A stretch of DNA of 64,000 bases, taken from assembly GCF_045863935.1 (NCBI RefSeq), contig NZ_BTVP01000018.1, forward strand, positions 1-64,000, given 5' to 3'. Shown here piece after piece: positions 17,229 through 25,083 of the stretch. The translations under genes were made by a program, and so were the position numbers. The stretch's first letter is position 1, and each line of letters starts with the position of its first letter. Source of the DNA: Parvibaculum sp045863935 (lineage in GTDB: Bacteria > Pseudomonadota > Alphaproteobacteria > Parvibaculales > Parvibaculaceae). Below the pieces are notes generated by a model. The model saw only the letters and a program-made list of their open reading frames with translations. It was not told the DNA's origin and made no database searches.

Positions 17229-17320
17229 ACGTCATGGCCCGCTTCATGCGGGCCATCCACGTCTTTCTATGCAGCTCAAAAGGAAGACGTGGATGACCCG
17301 GACAAGCCGGGTCATGACGT
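17229..17320. repeat. REP/BIME-like palindromic element
   Basis: Two hairpin modules in inverted arrangement. The left one contains GGCCCGCTTCATGCGGGCC, the right one GACCCGGACAAGCCGGGTC, each flanked by GTCATG and the ATCCACGTC or GACGTGGAT arms, so the whole element is also a large palindrome. It resembles the common alphaproteobacterial intergenic repeat around GTCATGGCC...ATCCACGTC. Located between the SRPBCC gene and thrS stop codons (convergent), where it may also terminate transcription. Confidence 0.75.
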
Positions 17321-17334
17321 CATTCATATAGCCC

Positions 17335-19293
17335 TCACTTCAAATCAGGCGGCGTCGCCTCGTCGCCAAGCGCCTTCACCACATCGGCAAGCGCCATCGT
17401 CTTCTGATCCTGCGAGCCGAGACGGCGGACCGAGACCGTCCCCTCTTCCGCCTCGCGCTTGCCGGCAACGAGGATCGCCGGAACCTTGCCCACCGAGTGC
17501 TCGCGCACCTTGTAGTTGATCTTCTCGTTCCTGAGATCGAGCTCCACGCGAAGCCCGGCGGCACGCAACTCCTCCGCCACCTTCACGGCATACTCATCCG
17601 CTTCCGATGTGATCGTCGCCACCACCGCCTGCACGGGTGCCAGCCACATCGGCATCTTGCCCGCGCAACTCTCGATCATGATGCCGATGAACCGCTCCAG
17701 CGTGCCGAGGATCGCGCGATGCAGCATCACGGCATATTTGCGCGAACCGTCTTCGGCGACATAGGTCGCATCGAGACGTTCCGGCAACACATAGTCGAGC
17801 TGCAGCGTACCCACCTGCCATGAACGGCCGATCGCATCCTTCAGGTGGAATTCGAGTTTCGGCGCATAGAAGGCGCCCTCGCCTTCCGCAATGACGAAGT
17901 CATGTCCCGTTGCGCGCAACGCATCGCCCAGCGCCTTCTCCGCCGCGTCCCAGCGCTCGATGGTGCCGCCGAAATTTTGCGGCCGCGTCGCGAGTTTGAT
18001 CACGACATCGGAAAAACCCATGTCCTGGTAGACCGCATAGAGCAGATTGACGAAATGCTCCGTCTCCGACTGGATTTGCTCTTCCGTGCAGAAAATATGC
18101 GCATCGTCCTGCGTCATCTGGCGCACGCGCATCAGCCCGTGCAACGCGCCATGCGGTTCGTTGCGATGGCAACAGCCGAACTCCGCCATGCGCATCGGCA
18201 GGTCGCGATAGGATTTGATGCCCTGGTTGAAAATCTGCACATGCGCCGGGCAGTTCATTGGCTTGATCGCCATGAGATCGGCATCGCCCGACAGCACAGG
18301 CGCATCGTCTTCTGTATTCGGAATTTCATCGGGCACCACGAACATGTTCTCGCGGTATTTGCCCCAATGGCCGGACTGCTCCCAGAACTTCGACGCCATG
18401 AGCTGCGGCGTCTTCACCTCCCGGTAGCCAGACGCGTTCAGCCGCCGCCTGATATAGGCTTCAAGCTGGTTGTAGATGACGAAACCTTTCGGGTGCCAGA
18501 ACACCGACCCCTGCGCTTCCGGCTGGAAGTGGTAGAGGTCCATCTCCTGTCCGATCTTGCGATGATCGCGCTTCTCCGCCTCTTCCACCATCGTGAGGTA
18601 GGCCTTGAGGTCGGCGTCCGTCGCCCAGCACGTCCCGTAGATGCGCTGAAGCATCTCGTTGCGGCTGTCGCCGCGCCAATAGGCGCCGGCAAGCTTCGTC
18701 AGCTTGAACGCCTTGCCGAGCTTGCCCGTCGAAGGCAGATGCGGCCCCCGGCAGAGGTCCAGCCAGTTGCCCTGCCGGTAGATCGAAACCGGCTCGCCGC
18801 CCGGAATGGAAGCGATGATCTCCGCCTTGTAATGCTCGCCGATCTTCCGGAAATATGCGACCGCCTCGTCGCGATCCCACACTTCGCGCGTGATCGTCTC
18901 GTCGCGGTCCACGATCTCGCGCATCCGCTGTTCGATCTTTTCGAGGTCTTCGGCCTTGAAGGGCTCCGCCCTTGCAAAGTCGTAATAAAAGCCGTTCTCG
19001 ATCACCGGCCCGATCGTCACCTGCGTGCCCGGAAAAAGCTCCTGCACGGCTTCGGCCATCACATGCGACGCATCGTGGCGCAGCAGGTCGACGCCGTCCG
19101 GCGTCTCGCGCGTGACGATCTCGACCGCGGCGTCCTTGTCGATCACCGTCGAGAGGTCTTTCATCTGGCCGTCGATCTTGATCGCCACGGCCTTCTTCGC
19201 CAGCGATTTCGCGATGCTCTCGGCGAAGGCCAATCCGTCGAGCGGGGCTTCCACTTCACGTACGGAATCATCGGGCAGTTTCAGATTGATCAT
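17335..19293 (-). CDS. thrS: Threonyl-tRNA synthetase
   Basis: 652 aa, full length. N-terminal TGS domain (residues ~1-60), the editing domain with HDASHVMAEAVQELFPGTQ, then the class II catalytic core with MNCPAHVQIFNQ (Zn Cys), MRMAEFGCCHRNEP (motif 2) and GTLERFIGIMIE (motif 3), and the anticodon-binding domain ending near ALADVVKAL. Charges tRNA-Thr and edits misacylated Ser-tRNA-Thr. yidD ends 10 nt upstream on the same strand. Confidence 0.97.
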   Translation of the reverse strand: MINLKLPDDSVREVEAPLDGLAFAESIAKSLAKKAVAIKIDGQMKDLSTVIDKDAAVEIVTRETPDGVDLLRHDASHVMAEAVQELFPGTQVTIGPVIENGFYYDFARAEPFKAEDLEKIEQRMREIVDRDETITREVWDRDEAVAYFRKIGEHYKAEIIASIPGGEPVSIYRQGNWLDLCRGPHLPSTGKLGKAFKLTKLAGAYWRGDSRNEMLQRIYGTCWATDADLKAYLTMVEEAEKRDHRKIGQEMDLYHFQPEAQGSVFWHPKGFVIYNQLEAYIRRRLNASGYREVKTPQLMASKFWEQSGHWGKYRENMFVVPDEIPNTEDDAPVLSGDADLMAIKPMNCPAHVQIFNQGIKSYRDLPMRMAEFGCCHRNEPHGALHGLMRVRQMTQDDAHIFCTEEQIQSETEHFVNLLYAVYQDMGFSDVVIKLATRPQNFGGTIERWDAAEKALGDALRATGHDFVIAEGEGAFYAPKLEFHLKDAIGRSWQVGTLQLDYVLPERLDATYVAEDGSRKYAVMLHRAILGTLERFIGIMIESCAGKMPMWLAPVQAVVATITSEADEYAVKVAEELRAAGLRVELDLRNEKINYKVREHSVGKVPAILVAGKREAEEGTVSVRRLGSQDQKTMALADVVKALGDEATPPDLK

Positions 19294-19303
19294 GTCTCTT
19301 CTC

Positions 19304-19618
19304 TCATTGCGTTCCGTGCGTGCATTCGCGGGGCTCTTTCATCCGCCAGCGTCCATATCGCCACGGCGCCCAGAAAGGCTGGGGCACCAGCGTCTCGGGC
19401 ACCGGGTCGAAGCCGTGGCTTCCCCACGGATTGCACCGGACGAACCGCGACAGTCCGAGCCATCCCCCGCGCCACGGCCCGAAGCGCTCGATCGCCTGCA
19501 CGGTGTAATCCGAGCAGGTCGGCAGATGCCGGCAGTTCGGCCCCAGCAGCGGCGATATGAACCACTGATAGAGCCTGATCAGGCCGCGCATCGCGAGCGA
19601 TAAAGGGTCGCGCCGCAT
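19304..19618 (-). CDS. yidD: Membrane protein insertion efficiency factor YidD
   Basis: 104 aa. The family core is complete: IRLYQWFISPLLGPNCRHLPTCSDYTVQAIERFG, GGWLGLSRFVRCNPWG and the downstream GFDPVP, with the conserved Cys and aromatic residues. YidD is a small peripheral inner-membrane protein that helps YidC insert proteins. ATG at 19618 is preceded by AAGGA; a GTG 27 nt further upstream lacks a ribosome binding site. Just upstream of thrS. Confidence 0.92.
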   Translation of the reverse strand: MRRDPLSLAMRGLIRLYQWFISPLLGPNCRHLPTCSDYTVQAIERFGPWRGGWLGLSRFVRCNPWGSHGFDPVPETLVPQPFWAPWRYGRWRMKEPRECTHGTQ

Positions 19619-19722
19619 GGGAAAACCCGTCCTTGTGACACGCACTTGTTAGCTTTTTATCGGAATCGGCACAACAGAGAGCACGCAGCGGCGCTCCTGG
19701 CCTATCCGTCTGTTTCGCTTGG

Positions 19723-19740
19723 AAAAAGCCGCCCGGGCGG
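19723..19740 (-). terminator. Probable terminator after the Fe-S scaffold gene
   Basis: On the minus strand a GC-rich palindrome CCGCCCGGGCGG is followed by CTTTTTCC, 28 nt after the scaffold stop codon. The loop is short, so strength is uncertain. Confidence 0.45.
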
Positions 19741-19767
19741 AAACGCGGGAGCGGCCGGGCCCGGCGC

Positions 19768-20268
19768 CTAAGCGGCCGGGCCGGTGCTAGTGGCGGTCCC
19801 GGTCTGCGCGGCAGTACCACTCCCCTTTTTGGCGAGCGCAGCTTCCACCGCCTCCTCTACCGCGTCGAAAATGAGCAGCGTCGAGGCATGCCGCGCCTTG
19901 TATTCGCGGACGGGCTCGAGCACCTCGAGGTCCTTCCACTTGCCGCCATAAATCTCGCGCGGCGGTTCGCCGCCCTGCCGCAGCATGGCCCGCATCGCCG
20001 CGCCCACCTCGTGAAGCTCCTCCGCGCTCGCGCCGATCACATGCCGCGCCATGATCGAGGAGGACGCCTGCCCCAGCGCGCAGGCTTTCACATCGGCGCC
20101 GTAATCGGCAACCCGGCCCTCCGCATCGAGCTTCACATCGACCGTCACCTTCGAGCCGCACAGTTTCGAGACCGCCGTCGCCGAAGCGTCGGGCGCATCG
20201 AGCCGCTCGCCATGCGGAATATCCGCTGCGAGGGCCAGAATGCGTTTGTTATAGATCTCGTTGAGCAT
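19768..20268 (-). CDS. SufU/IscU-like iron-sulfur cluster scaffold protein
   Basis: 166 aa NifU-N-type fold. The first two cluster ligands are present (SKLCGSKVTVDVKL and VKACALGQASSSIMARHVIG), but at the third Cys position the motif reads KARHASTLLIFDA, with His instead of Cys. The C-terminus has a Thr/Ala/Gly-rich tail. Starts directly at the cysS stop codon, so cysS and this gene form an operon; co-occurrence with cysS and yidD is known in alphaproteobacteria. Role in Fe-S assembly is inferred. Confidence 0.85.
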   Translation of the reverse strand: MLNEIYNKRILALAADIPHGERLDAPDASATAVSKLCGSKVTVDVKLDAEGRVADYGADVKACALGQASSSIMARHVIGASAEELHEVGAAMRAMLRQGGEPPREIYGGKWKDLEVLEPVREYKARHASTLLIFDAVEEAVEAALAKKGSGTAAQTGTATSTGPAA

Positions 20269-21675
20269 CTAGCTCGCCACTCTCCAGCTTGTGCCTTGCG
20301 GCCCATCCTCGATCTGAACGCCCATCGCCGCAAGTTCGTCGCGGATACGGTCGGCCTCGGCGAAGTTCTTCTCCTTGCGCGCCGCGTTCCGCGCGGCAAT
20401 GAGCCGCTCGATCTCGTCCCCGTCTATATGGGAAGCGGTGCCGCCGCCTGCAAACCAGGCTTCCGGGTCCATTTCGAGAATGCCGATGAGCCGTCCCGCG
20501 CCGATCAGTTCCGCCTTCAAAAGCGCCTTGGTGCCGGGGTCCGTCTCCGTATTCGCGCGCTTGGCGATGGCGAAGAGTTCCGACAGCGCCTTCGGCGTGT
20601 TGAGATCGTCGAGCAGCGCGTCGACAAAGGCATCCGGCGCCGCGTCATTCGTCGGCTCCGAGCGCACATCGGCAAGGTTCCGGAGCGCGCCATAGAGCCG
20701 GTCTAGCATGCGCTTTGCCTGCGCAAGCCCCTCCGCCGTCCAGTCGAGTGGCTGGCGGTAATGGCCTGCGAGCAGCGCCAGCCTTATCGCTTCGCCCGGC
20801 GCTTGGCTGATGAGATCGTGGACCAGCAGCACATTGCCGATCGACTTCGACATCTTCTCGGATTCGATGTTCACGAAGCCGTTATGCAGCCAGAAGCGCG
20901 CCAGCGGCGCCCCATGATGCGAGCAGGCCGACTGCGCCACCTCGTTCTCGTGATGCGGGAACTGCAGGTCGATGCCGCCGCCGTGAATGTCGATGGTCTG
21001 CCCGAGATGCTTCTCGATCATCGCCGAGCATTCGATATGCCAGCCCGGCCGGCCGCGGCCCCAGGGGCTGTCCCAGCCCGGCTGGTCCGGCGCGCTCGGC
21101 TTCCACAGCACGAAGTCGGCCGGGTCCTTCTTGTAGGGCGCCACTTCCACGCGCGCCCCCGCCACCATCTCGTCGCGGTCGCGCCCCGAAAGCCGCCCGT
21201 AGCCGGGGTAGCTCGGCACGTTGAAGAGCACATGGCCATCCGCCGCATAAGCGTGTCCCGCTTCGATCAGCCGCTCCATCATCGAGATCATCTCGGCAAC
21301 GCTGTCCGTCGCCTTCGGCTCCAGATCGGGCGCGAGAACGCCAAGCGCGCCCATGTCGTTCCGATAGATATCCGCATATTTCTCCGTCACCACGGAGATA
21401 TCGACGCCCTGCGCTTTCGCGGCGGCGATGATCTTGTCCTCGATATCCGTGATGTTCCGCGCATAGACCACGTGCGGATAGAGACGCCGCAGCACTCGCG
21501 CCAGCACGTCGAACACGACCGCCGGCCGCGCATTGCCGATATGCGCATGGTTGTAGACGGTCGGTCCGCACACATACATCGTCACGCGGTTCGGGTCCGC
21601 CGGCTCGAAGATTTCCTTCTTGCGCGTCAGCGTATTGTAGAGCGTGAGCTTGTGGCGTTTGAGCTGGGTATTCAT
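20269..21675 (-). CDS. cysS: Cysteinyl-tRNA synthetase
   Basis: 468 aa class I synthetase. HIGH region MYVCGPTVYNHAHIGNAR (with the first Zn Cys), Zn ligands continuing in WHIECSAMIEKHLG and GIDLQFPHHENE, the KMSKS loop SEKMSKSIGNV, and a C-terminal DALR-type helical domain ending near ELAAMGVQIEDGPQG. Adds Cys to tRNA-Cys. First gene of an operon with the Fe-S scaffold. Its 5' leader carries a Cys-rich short reading frame and stem-loops that suggest attenuation. Confidence 0.97.
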   Translation of the reverse strand: MNTQLKRHKLTLYNTLTRKKEIFEPADPNRVTMYVCGPTVYNHAHIGNARPAVVFDVLARVLRRLYPHVVYARNITDIEDKIIAAAKAQGVDISVVTEKYADIYRNDMGALGVLAPDLEPKATDSVAEMISMMERLIEAGHAYAADGHVLFNVPSYPGYGRLSGRDRDEMVAGARVEVAPYKKDPADFVLWKPSAPDQPGWDSPWGRGRPGWHIECSAMIEKHLGQTIDIHGGGIDLQFPHHENEVAQSACSHHGAPLARFWLHNGFVNIESEKMSKSIGNVLLVHDLISQAPGEAIRLALLAGHYRQPLDWTAEGLAQAKRMLDRLYGALRNLADVRSEPTNDAAPDAFVDALLDDLNTPKALSELFAIAKRANTETDPGTKALLKAELIGAGRLIGILEMDPEAWFAGGGTASHIDGDEIERLIAARNAARKEKNFAEADRIRDELAAMGVQIEDGPQGTSWRVAS

Positions 21676-21718
21676 CGGGATGGCCTTGATGTCGGTCGGC
21701 GGGTTGTTCCGGTCGGAC

Positions 21719-21873
21719 GGCCCGCTTTCCGACGGGCCTTTAGACGGTGGCGCGACCGGTGGTCGCGCAACGAGCCGCGCATCCGCCGCTGAGGCGGATC
21801 GAAGTTCGACAACACGTCGTCCGGCGCGTCATGACCGTCAAACCTTTCAAGAGCGATAGAAGCGGTCGCTTCT
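21719..21873 (-). promoter_or_regulatory. Structured cysS leader with four stem-loops
   Basis: Four stems lie between the predicted transcription start and cysS: AGAAGC/GCTTCT (21858-21873), ATCCGCC/GGCGGAT (21781-21799), GCGCGACC/GGTCGCGC (21750-21768) and GGCCCG/CGGGCC (21719-21738). Alternative pairings exist, for example GTCGGA with TCCGAC overlapping the last stem. The middle two stems fall inside the leader reading frame, right after its tandem Cys codons. No U-tract follows the last stem, so control could be by Rho or at translation. Confidence 0.55.
21740..21832 (-). CDS. Putative Cys-rich leader peptide of cysS (30 aa)
   Basis: ATG at 21832, TAA at 21740-21742. The 30-residue peptide has Cys at positions 7, 8, 18 and 22; codons 7 and 8 are tandem TGT, the rarer Cys codon in such GC-rich DNA. 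AAAGG lies 10 nt before the ATG. It ends 64 nt before cysS. A ribosome stalling at the tandem Cys codons would change folding of the stem just after them, the classical arrangement of amino-acid attenuators. The reading frame is seen; the role is inferred. Confidence 0.5.
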   Translation of the reverse strand: MTRRTTCCRTSIRLSGGCAARCATTGRATV

Positions 21874-21880
21874 GTCCGTT

Positions 21881-21909
21881 TTGATAGCGAAACCGATCAT
21901 CCCCGGCAA
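21881..21909 (-). promoter_or_regulatory. Predicted cysS promoter
   Basis: On the minus strand TTGCCG (21904-21909) and TATCAA (21881-21886) are 17 bp apart. Transcription would start near 21874, giving a leader of about 200 nt that begins at the first stem-loop. Confidence 0.45.
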
Positions 21910-22180
21910 GGTTTAAGAATTAACCAAAGCCGCTCCGCCAGCCCGATCCATCCCCGGAAATCTGCCGCAGGAATGCCGGAAGAGAGCGCGCTTCGCAGTC
22001 CCGCCTCGGGCCCGAGTTTGCGTGGGATCGCGGTTCTCCCGCCCTTGATAACCAGTTTCCGCAAGGCTATATGCAAGGTTGAGACGATGTCACATCAGCT
22101 ACAGCATGGCATAAGACCCGTGCTTGATGGGCAAAACGGGACTTCCCGCAGCGGAAAGCCTGTGACTTGAACCGGACGGG
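21910..22180. other. Gap between divergent cysS and folE
   Basis: About 270 bp beyond the cysS promoter. TTTAAGAATTAACC at 21911-21924 is the only AT-rich stretch. Short open frames here have no ribosome binding site or family resemblance. It presumably contains the folE promoter; no clear -35/-10 pair was recognised. Confidence 0.4.
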
Positions 22181-22870
22181 ATGCCCCGTGAAAAGGGTGG
22201 CGCGGCCGGGAAACCCCTGGACGAGATTGGTCGAATGGACATGAATGCTGCAGTTGATGGGCTTCGCGCCCAGACGAATAACGAGCGCCTGGTGGAAGTG
22301 ACAAAACCCTCCCGCGAGGAAGCCGAAGCCGCCGTGCGGACATTGATCGCCTGGGCGGGCGACAATCCGGACCGCGAAGGCCTGATCGACACGCCCGGCC
22401 GCGTCGTGCGTGCCTACGAGGAATTCTTCGAGGGCTACAACGTCAATCCCTACAAGGAGCTCACCCGCACCTTCGAGGAGGTCGAGGGGTATAACGACAT
22501 GGTTATGCTCCGCGACATCGACATCGAGTCGCATTGCGAACACCACATGGTGGCGATCCTCGGCCGCGCGCATATCGCCTATGTGCCGACCAAGAAAGTC
22601 GTCGGCATCTCGAAGCTCGCCCGCGTGATCGAGATTTACGCGCGCCGCCTCCAGACGCAGGAAACCATGACCGCGCAGATCGCGGACACGATCAATGCCG
22701 CGCTCCAGCCGCAGGGTGTCGCCATCCTGATCGAGGCGAAGCATCAGTGCATGACGACGCGCGGCATCAAGAAGCCCGATGTCGCCACCATCACCACGCA
22801 GTTCACCGGCGTCTTCCGCGAAGATCCCCGCATGGAAGCCCGGTTCATGCAGATGATCCGCGGATACTGA
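22181..22870 (+). CDS. folE: GTP cyclohydrolase I
   Basis: 229 aa. Core motifs: DTPGRVVRAYEEFFEGY, the Zn-binding and catalytic DIESHCEHHMVAILGRAHIAYVP, VVGISKLARVIEIYARRLQTQE and EAKHQCMTTRGIKKP with the second Zn Cys. Converts GTP to 7,8-dihydroneopterin triphosphate for folate and related pterins. Two starts are possible, 22181 or the Met-Asp-Met at 22235; neither has a strong ribosome binding site. A strong terminator follows. Confidence 0.95.
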   Translation: MPREKGGAAGKPLDEIGRMDMNAAVDGLRAQTNNERLVEVTKPSREEAEAAVRTLIAWAGDNPDREGLIDTPGRVVRAYEEFFEGYNVNPYKELTRTFEEVEGYNDMVMLRDIDIESHCEHHMVAILGRAHIAYVPTKKVVGISKLARVIEIYARRLQTQETMTAQIADTINAALQPQGVAILIEAKHQCMTTRGIKKPDVATITTQFTGVFREDPRMEARFMQMIRGY

Positions 22871-22891
22871 TCCCCGGAAGCCAGATACTTT

Positions 22892-22930
22892 GACAAGAGG
22901 CCCCGCCTTCATCTGAATGCGGGGCCTTTT
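22892..22930 (+). terminator. Intrinsic terminator of folE
   Basis: AGGCCCCGC (22898-22906) pairs with GCGGGGCCT (22919-22927), followed by TTTTCGTTT. The sequence GACAAGAGGCC...CGCCTTCATCTGAA is repeated almost exactly at 24486-24528, after the next gene. Confidence 0.88.
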
Positions 22931-23064
22931 CGTTTGAAACCGCCTCTTGAGTCCGGTTGAGCGCGCGGTCGTAGATTCCGCCACGCGGAATTTCCGAAAT
23001 GATGTTTGGTGCAGCCGTCGGGTCGCCGGTCATATGCTCGCTCATCGAAGCAGGAGGATGAGCC

Positions 23065-24429
23065 ATGACCAAAGCCGCAACCATTCCGCCCCTTTCGGCT
23101 GAGCTGGCGCAAGAGATCGCGATCGACGCGTATATCTTCGCCTTCCCGATGGTCGTCATGGAAATCACCAGGCGGGTATCGACGAACATTCCGCCTGCCA
23201 GCGGCGCGAACAGCCTGCGCATCCAGGCGCCGATGAATCGCTTCACCCACATGCCGCGCTTTCCCGACGACAACTTCAACGCCGTCGTGCGGCCCAATGC
23301 GGACACGCTCTATTCCGCCCTCTGGTTCGATGTAAGCGCGGAGCCGCTGGTTATCTCGGTGCCGGATTCCGGCGGACGCTACTATCTGCTGCCCATCATG
23401 GACATGTGGACCCATGTCTTCGCTGCGCCCGGCTCGCGGACCACCGGCACCCATGCGCAGACCATCGCCATCACCGGCCCGGATTGGAACGGCGACTTGC
23501 CTGAAGGTGTCCGCGCCTACCGCTCGCCGACGCCGCTCGGCTGGATGATCGGCCGTACCCAGACGAACGGCGCGGACGACTATCCCGCCGTGCGGAATTT
23601 TCAGGCCGGCATCGAAGCGGTGCCGCTCTCCAAATGGGGTGACGGTTCGTACCAGCCCGCGGAAGGCACTTTCGACCCCGCGCTCGACATGCGCGCGCCG
23701 AGCGACCAGGTCATGTCGATGGATGCCTCGCAATTCTTCGGCATTTTCGCCGGGCTTCTCCGCACGAACCCGCCCCATGCCGACGACCACGCCATGATCG
23801 ACAGGCTCGCCCGCGTCGGCCTCATTCCCGGAGAGGATTTCGATCTCGCGCGCCTCGATCCCGGTTTGCAGGCGGCATTCGAGGCCGCCCCGGCACTCGC
23901 GCAGCGCAAGTTGGGCATCGCCATTTCCCGCACGGGCACGCTCGTCAACGGCTGGCGCATGATCGGTCATCCGATGGGCACCTACGGGATCGACTACATG
24001 AGGCGCGCCGTGATCGGCTATTTCGGTCTCGGCGCCGTGCCCGTCGAGGACGCCATCTACCCGAGCGCGCTCACCCAGGCAGACGGCAAACCGTTCGACA
24101 GCGCGGCGAAATATGTCATGCACTTCGAGCGCGACGAGCTTCCGCCCGCCCGCGCCTTCTGGTCGCTCACCATGTACAATGAAAAGCAGCTCTTCACGGC
24201 CAATCCGGTCGACCGCTTTGCGATCGGCGACCGCGACAAGCTCAGGTTCAACGAGGATGGCTCGCTCGACCTCTACATCCAGCGGGACATGCCGAATGCC
24301 GAATGGAAGTCGAACTGGCTGCCCGCACCCGCCTCCGGCGCCTTCTCCATGAACCTGCGTCTCTACTGGCCCACCTCCGCCGTGCTTGAGGGCGACTGGG
24401 CGCCGCCGGCGGTCAAACGGCTGGATTGA
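23065..24429 (+). CDS. DUF1254/DUF1214 domain protein
   Basis: 454 aa. N-terminal DUF1254 (AIDAYIFAFPMVVMEITRR, then NRFTHMPRFPDDNFNAVVRPNADTLYS, YYLLPIMDMWTHVFAAPGSR) followed by C-terminal DUF1214 (PPARAFWSLTMYNEKQLF and NLRLYWPTSAVLEGDWAPPAVKR). No signal peptide. AGGAGG sits 9 nt before the ATG. Function of the family is unknown; members occur in many proteobacteria. It interrupts the folE-hisI neighbourhood and is flanked by near-identical terminator sequences, suggesting later insertion. Confidence 0.9.
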   Translation: MTKAATIPPLSAELAQEIAIDAYIFAFPMVVMEITRRVSTNIPPASGANSLRIQAPMNRFTHMPRFPDDNFNAVVRPNADTLYSALWFDVSAEPLVISVPDSGGRYYLLPIMDMWTHVFAAPGSRTTGTHAQTIAITGPDWNGDLPEGVRAYRSPTPLGWMIGRTQTNGADDYPAVRNFQAGIEAVPLSKWGDGSYQPAEGTFDPALDMRAPSDQVMSMDASQFFGIFAGLLRTNPPHADDHAMIDRLARVGLIPGEDFDLARLDPGLQAAFEAAPALAQRKLGIAISRTGTLVNGWRMIGHPMGTYGIDYMRRAVIGYFGLGAVPVEDAIYPSALTQADGKPFDSAAKYVMHFERDELPPARAFWSLTMYNEKQLFTANPVDRFAIGDRDKLRFNEDGSLDLYIQRDMPNAEWKSNWLPAPASGAFSMNLRLYWPTSAVLEGDWAPPAVKRLD

Positions 24430-24485
24430 GGTCCCGGGCGGCGGTCATCCGAACAGCGATTGCGCCCACCGGCAAAAGGCGCTTA

Positions 24486-24528
24486 GACAAGAGGCCTCGC
24501 CTTCATCTGAAGGACGGGGCCCTTTCAT
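24486..24528 (+). terminator. Terminator-like hairpin, duplicate of the folE terminator
   Basis: GGCCTCG pairs with CGGGGCC (one G-T wobble) with an inner CCTTC/GAAGG stem, followed by CTTTC. About 35 of 41 positions match the copy at 22892-22930. Confidence 0.7.
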
Positions 24529-24548
24529 CGGATCCGAAAGACAGAGAC

Positions 24549-24986
24549 ATGACCGGCAATGCCCCCTTCCCCCCCCGCGGCACGAAGGAAGAGATCGAGG
24601 AAGGCACGTCCTTCTCGCCGAAATTCGATGCGGACGGCCTCATCACCGCTGTAACCACCGACGCGAAGACGGGCGAACTCCTCATGGTTGCCTGGATGAA
24701 CGCCGAGGCGCTGGCCCGCACCGTCGAAACCGGTGAGGCCTGGTACTGGAGCCGCTCGCGGGGTGAACTCTGGCACAAGGGCGACACGTCGGGCCAGATC
24801 CAGACTGTGGTCGAACTCCGCACCGACTGCGACCAGGACACGGTCTGGCTCAAAGTCGATGTCGCGGGCGACGGCGGCTGCTGCCATGTCGGCTACCGCT
24901 CCTGCTTCTACCGCCGCGTACCAAAAGGCGAGCCCGGAAAACTCGAGCCCGTGGGCGCGGAGAAATTGCCGCACCGCCACGGCTGA
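24549..24986 (+). CDS. hisI: Phosphoribosyl-AMP cyclohydrolase
   Basis: 145 aa. All family motifs are present: LLMVAWMNAEALARTVETGEAWYWSRSRGELWHKGDTSG, the Mg site DCDQDTVWLKVDV and the Zn Cys residues in GGCCHVGYRSCFYR. Opens the purine ring of PR-AMP in histidine biosynthesis. It is a stand-alone HisI without a HisE domain, usual for alphaproteobacteria. ATG 24549 is chosen because conservation begins shortly after it. Confidence 0.95.
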   Translation: MTGNAPFPPRGTKEEIEEGTSFSPKFDADGLITAVTTDAKTGELLMVAWMNAEALARTVETGEAWYWSRSRGELWHKGDTSGQIQTVVELRTDCDQDTVWLKVDVAGDGGCCHVGYRSCFYRRVPKGEPGKLEPVGAEKLPHRHG

Positions 24987-25083
24987 GCGGCGCTCGAATT
25001 CCGTCACATTTCGTCCCCATATAGAGAAAGCGCCGTCTGGCATCGCAGCCGGCGCTGTAGCATTCTTTCGAGTACCGTAATCC

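Noticed and set aside
17845..19560. Long open frame opposite thrS and yidD
   Set aside because: Antisense shadow caused by high GC at third positions; Arg/His-rich, no family resemblance.
21676..21875. T-box riboswitch for cysS
   Set aside because: The conserved T-box sequence and specifier-loop layout are absent; the Cys-codon leader frame explains the structure better.
21973..22170. 65-codon frame upstream of folE
   Set aside because: No ribosome binding site and no coding-like composition.
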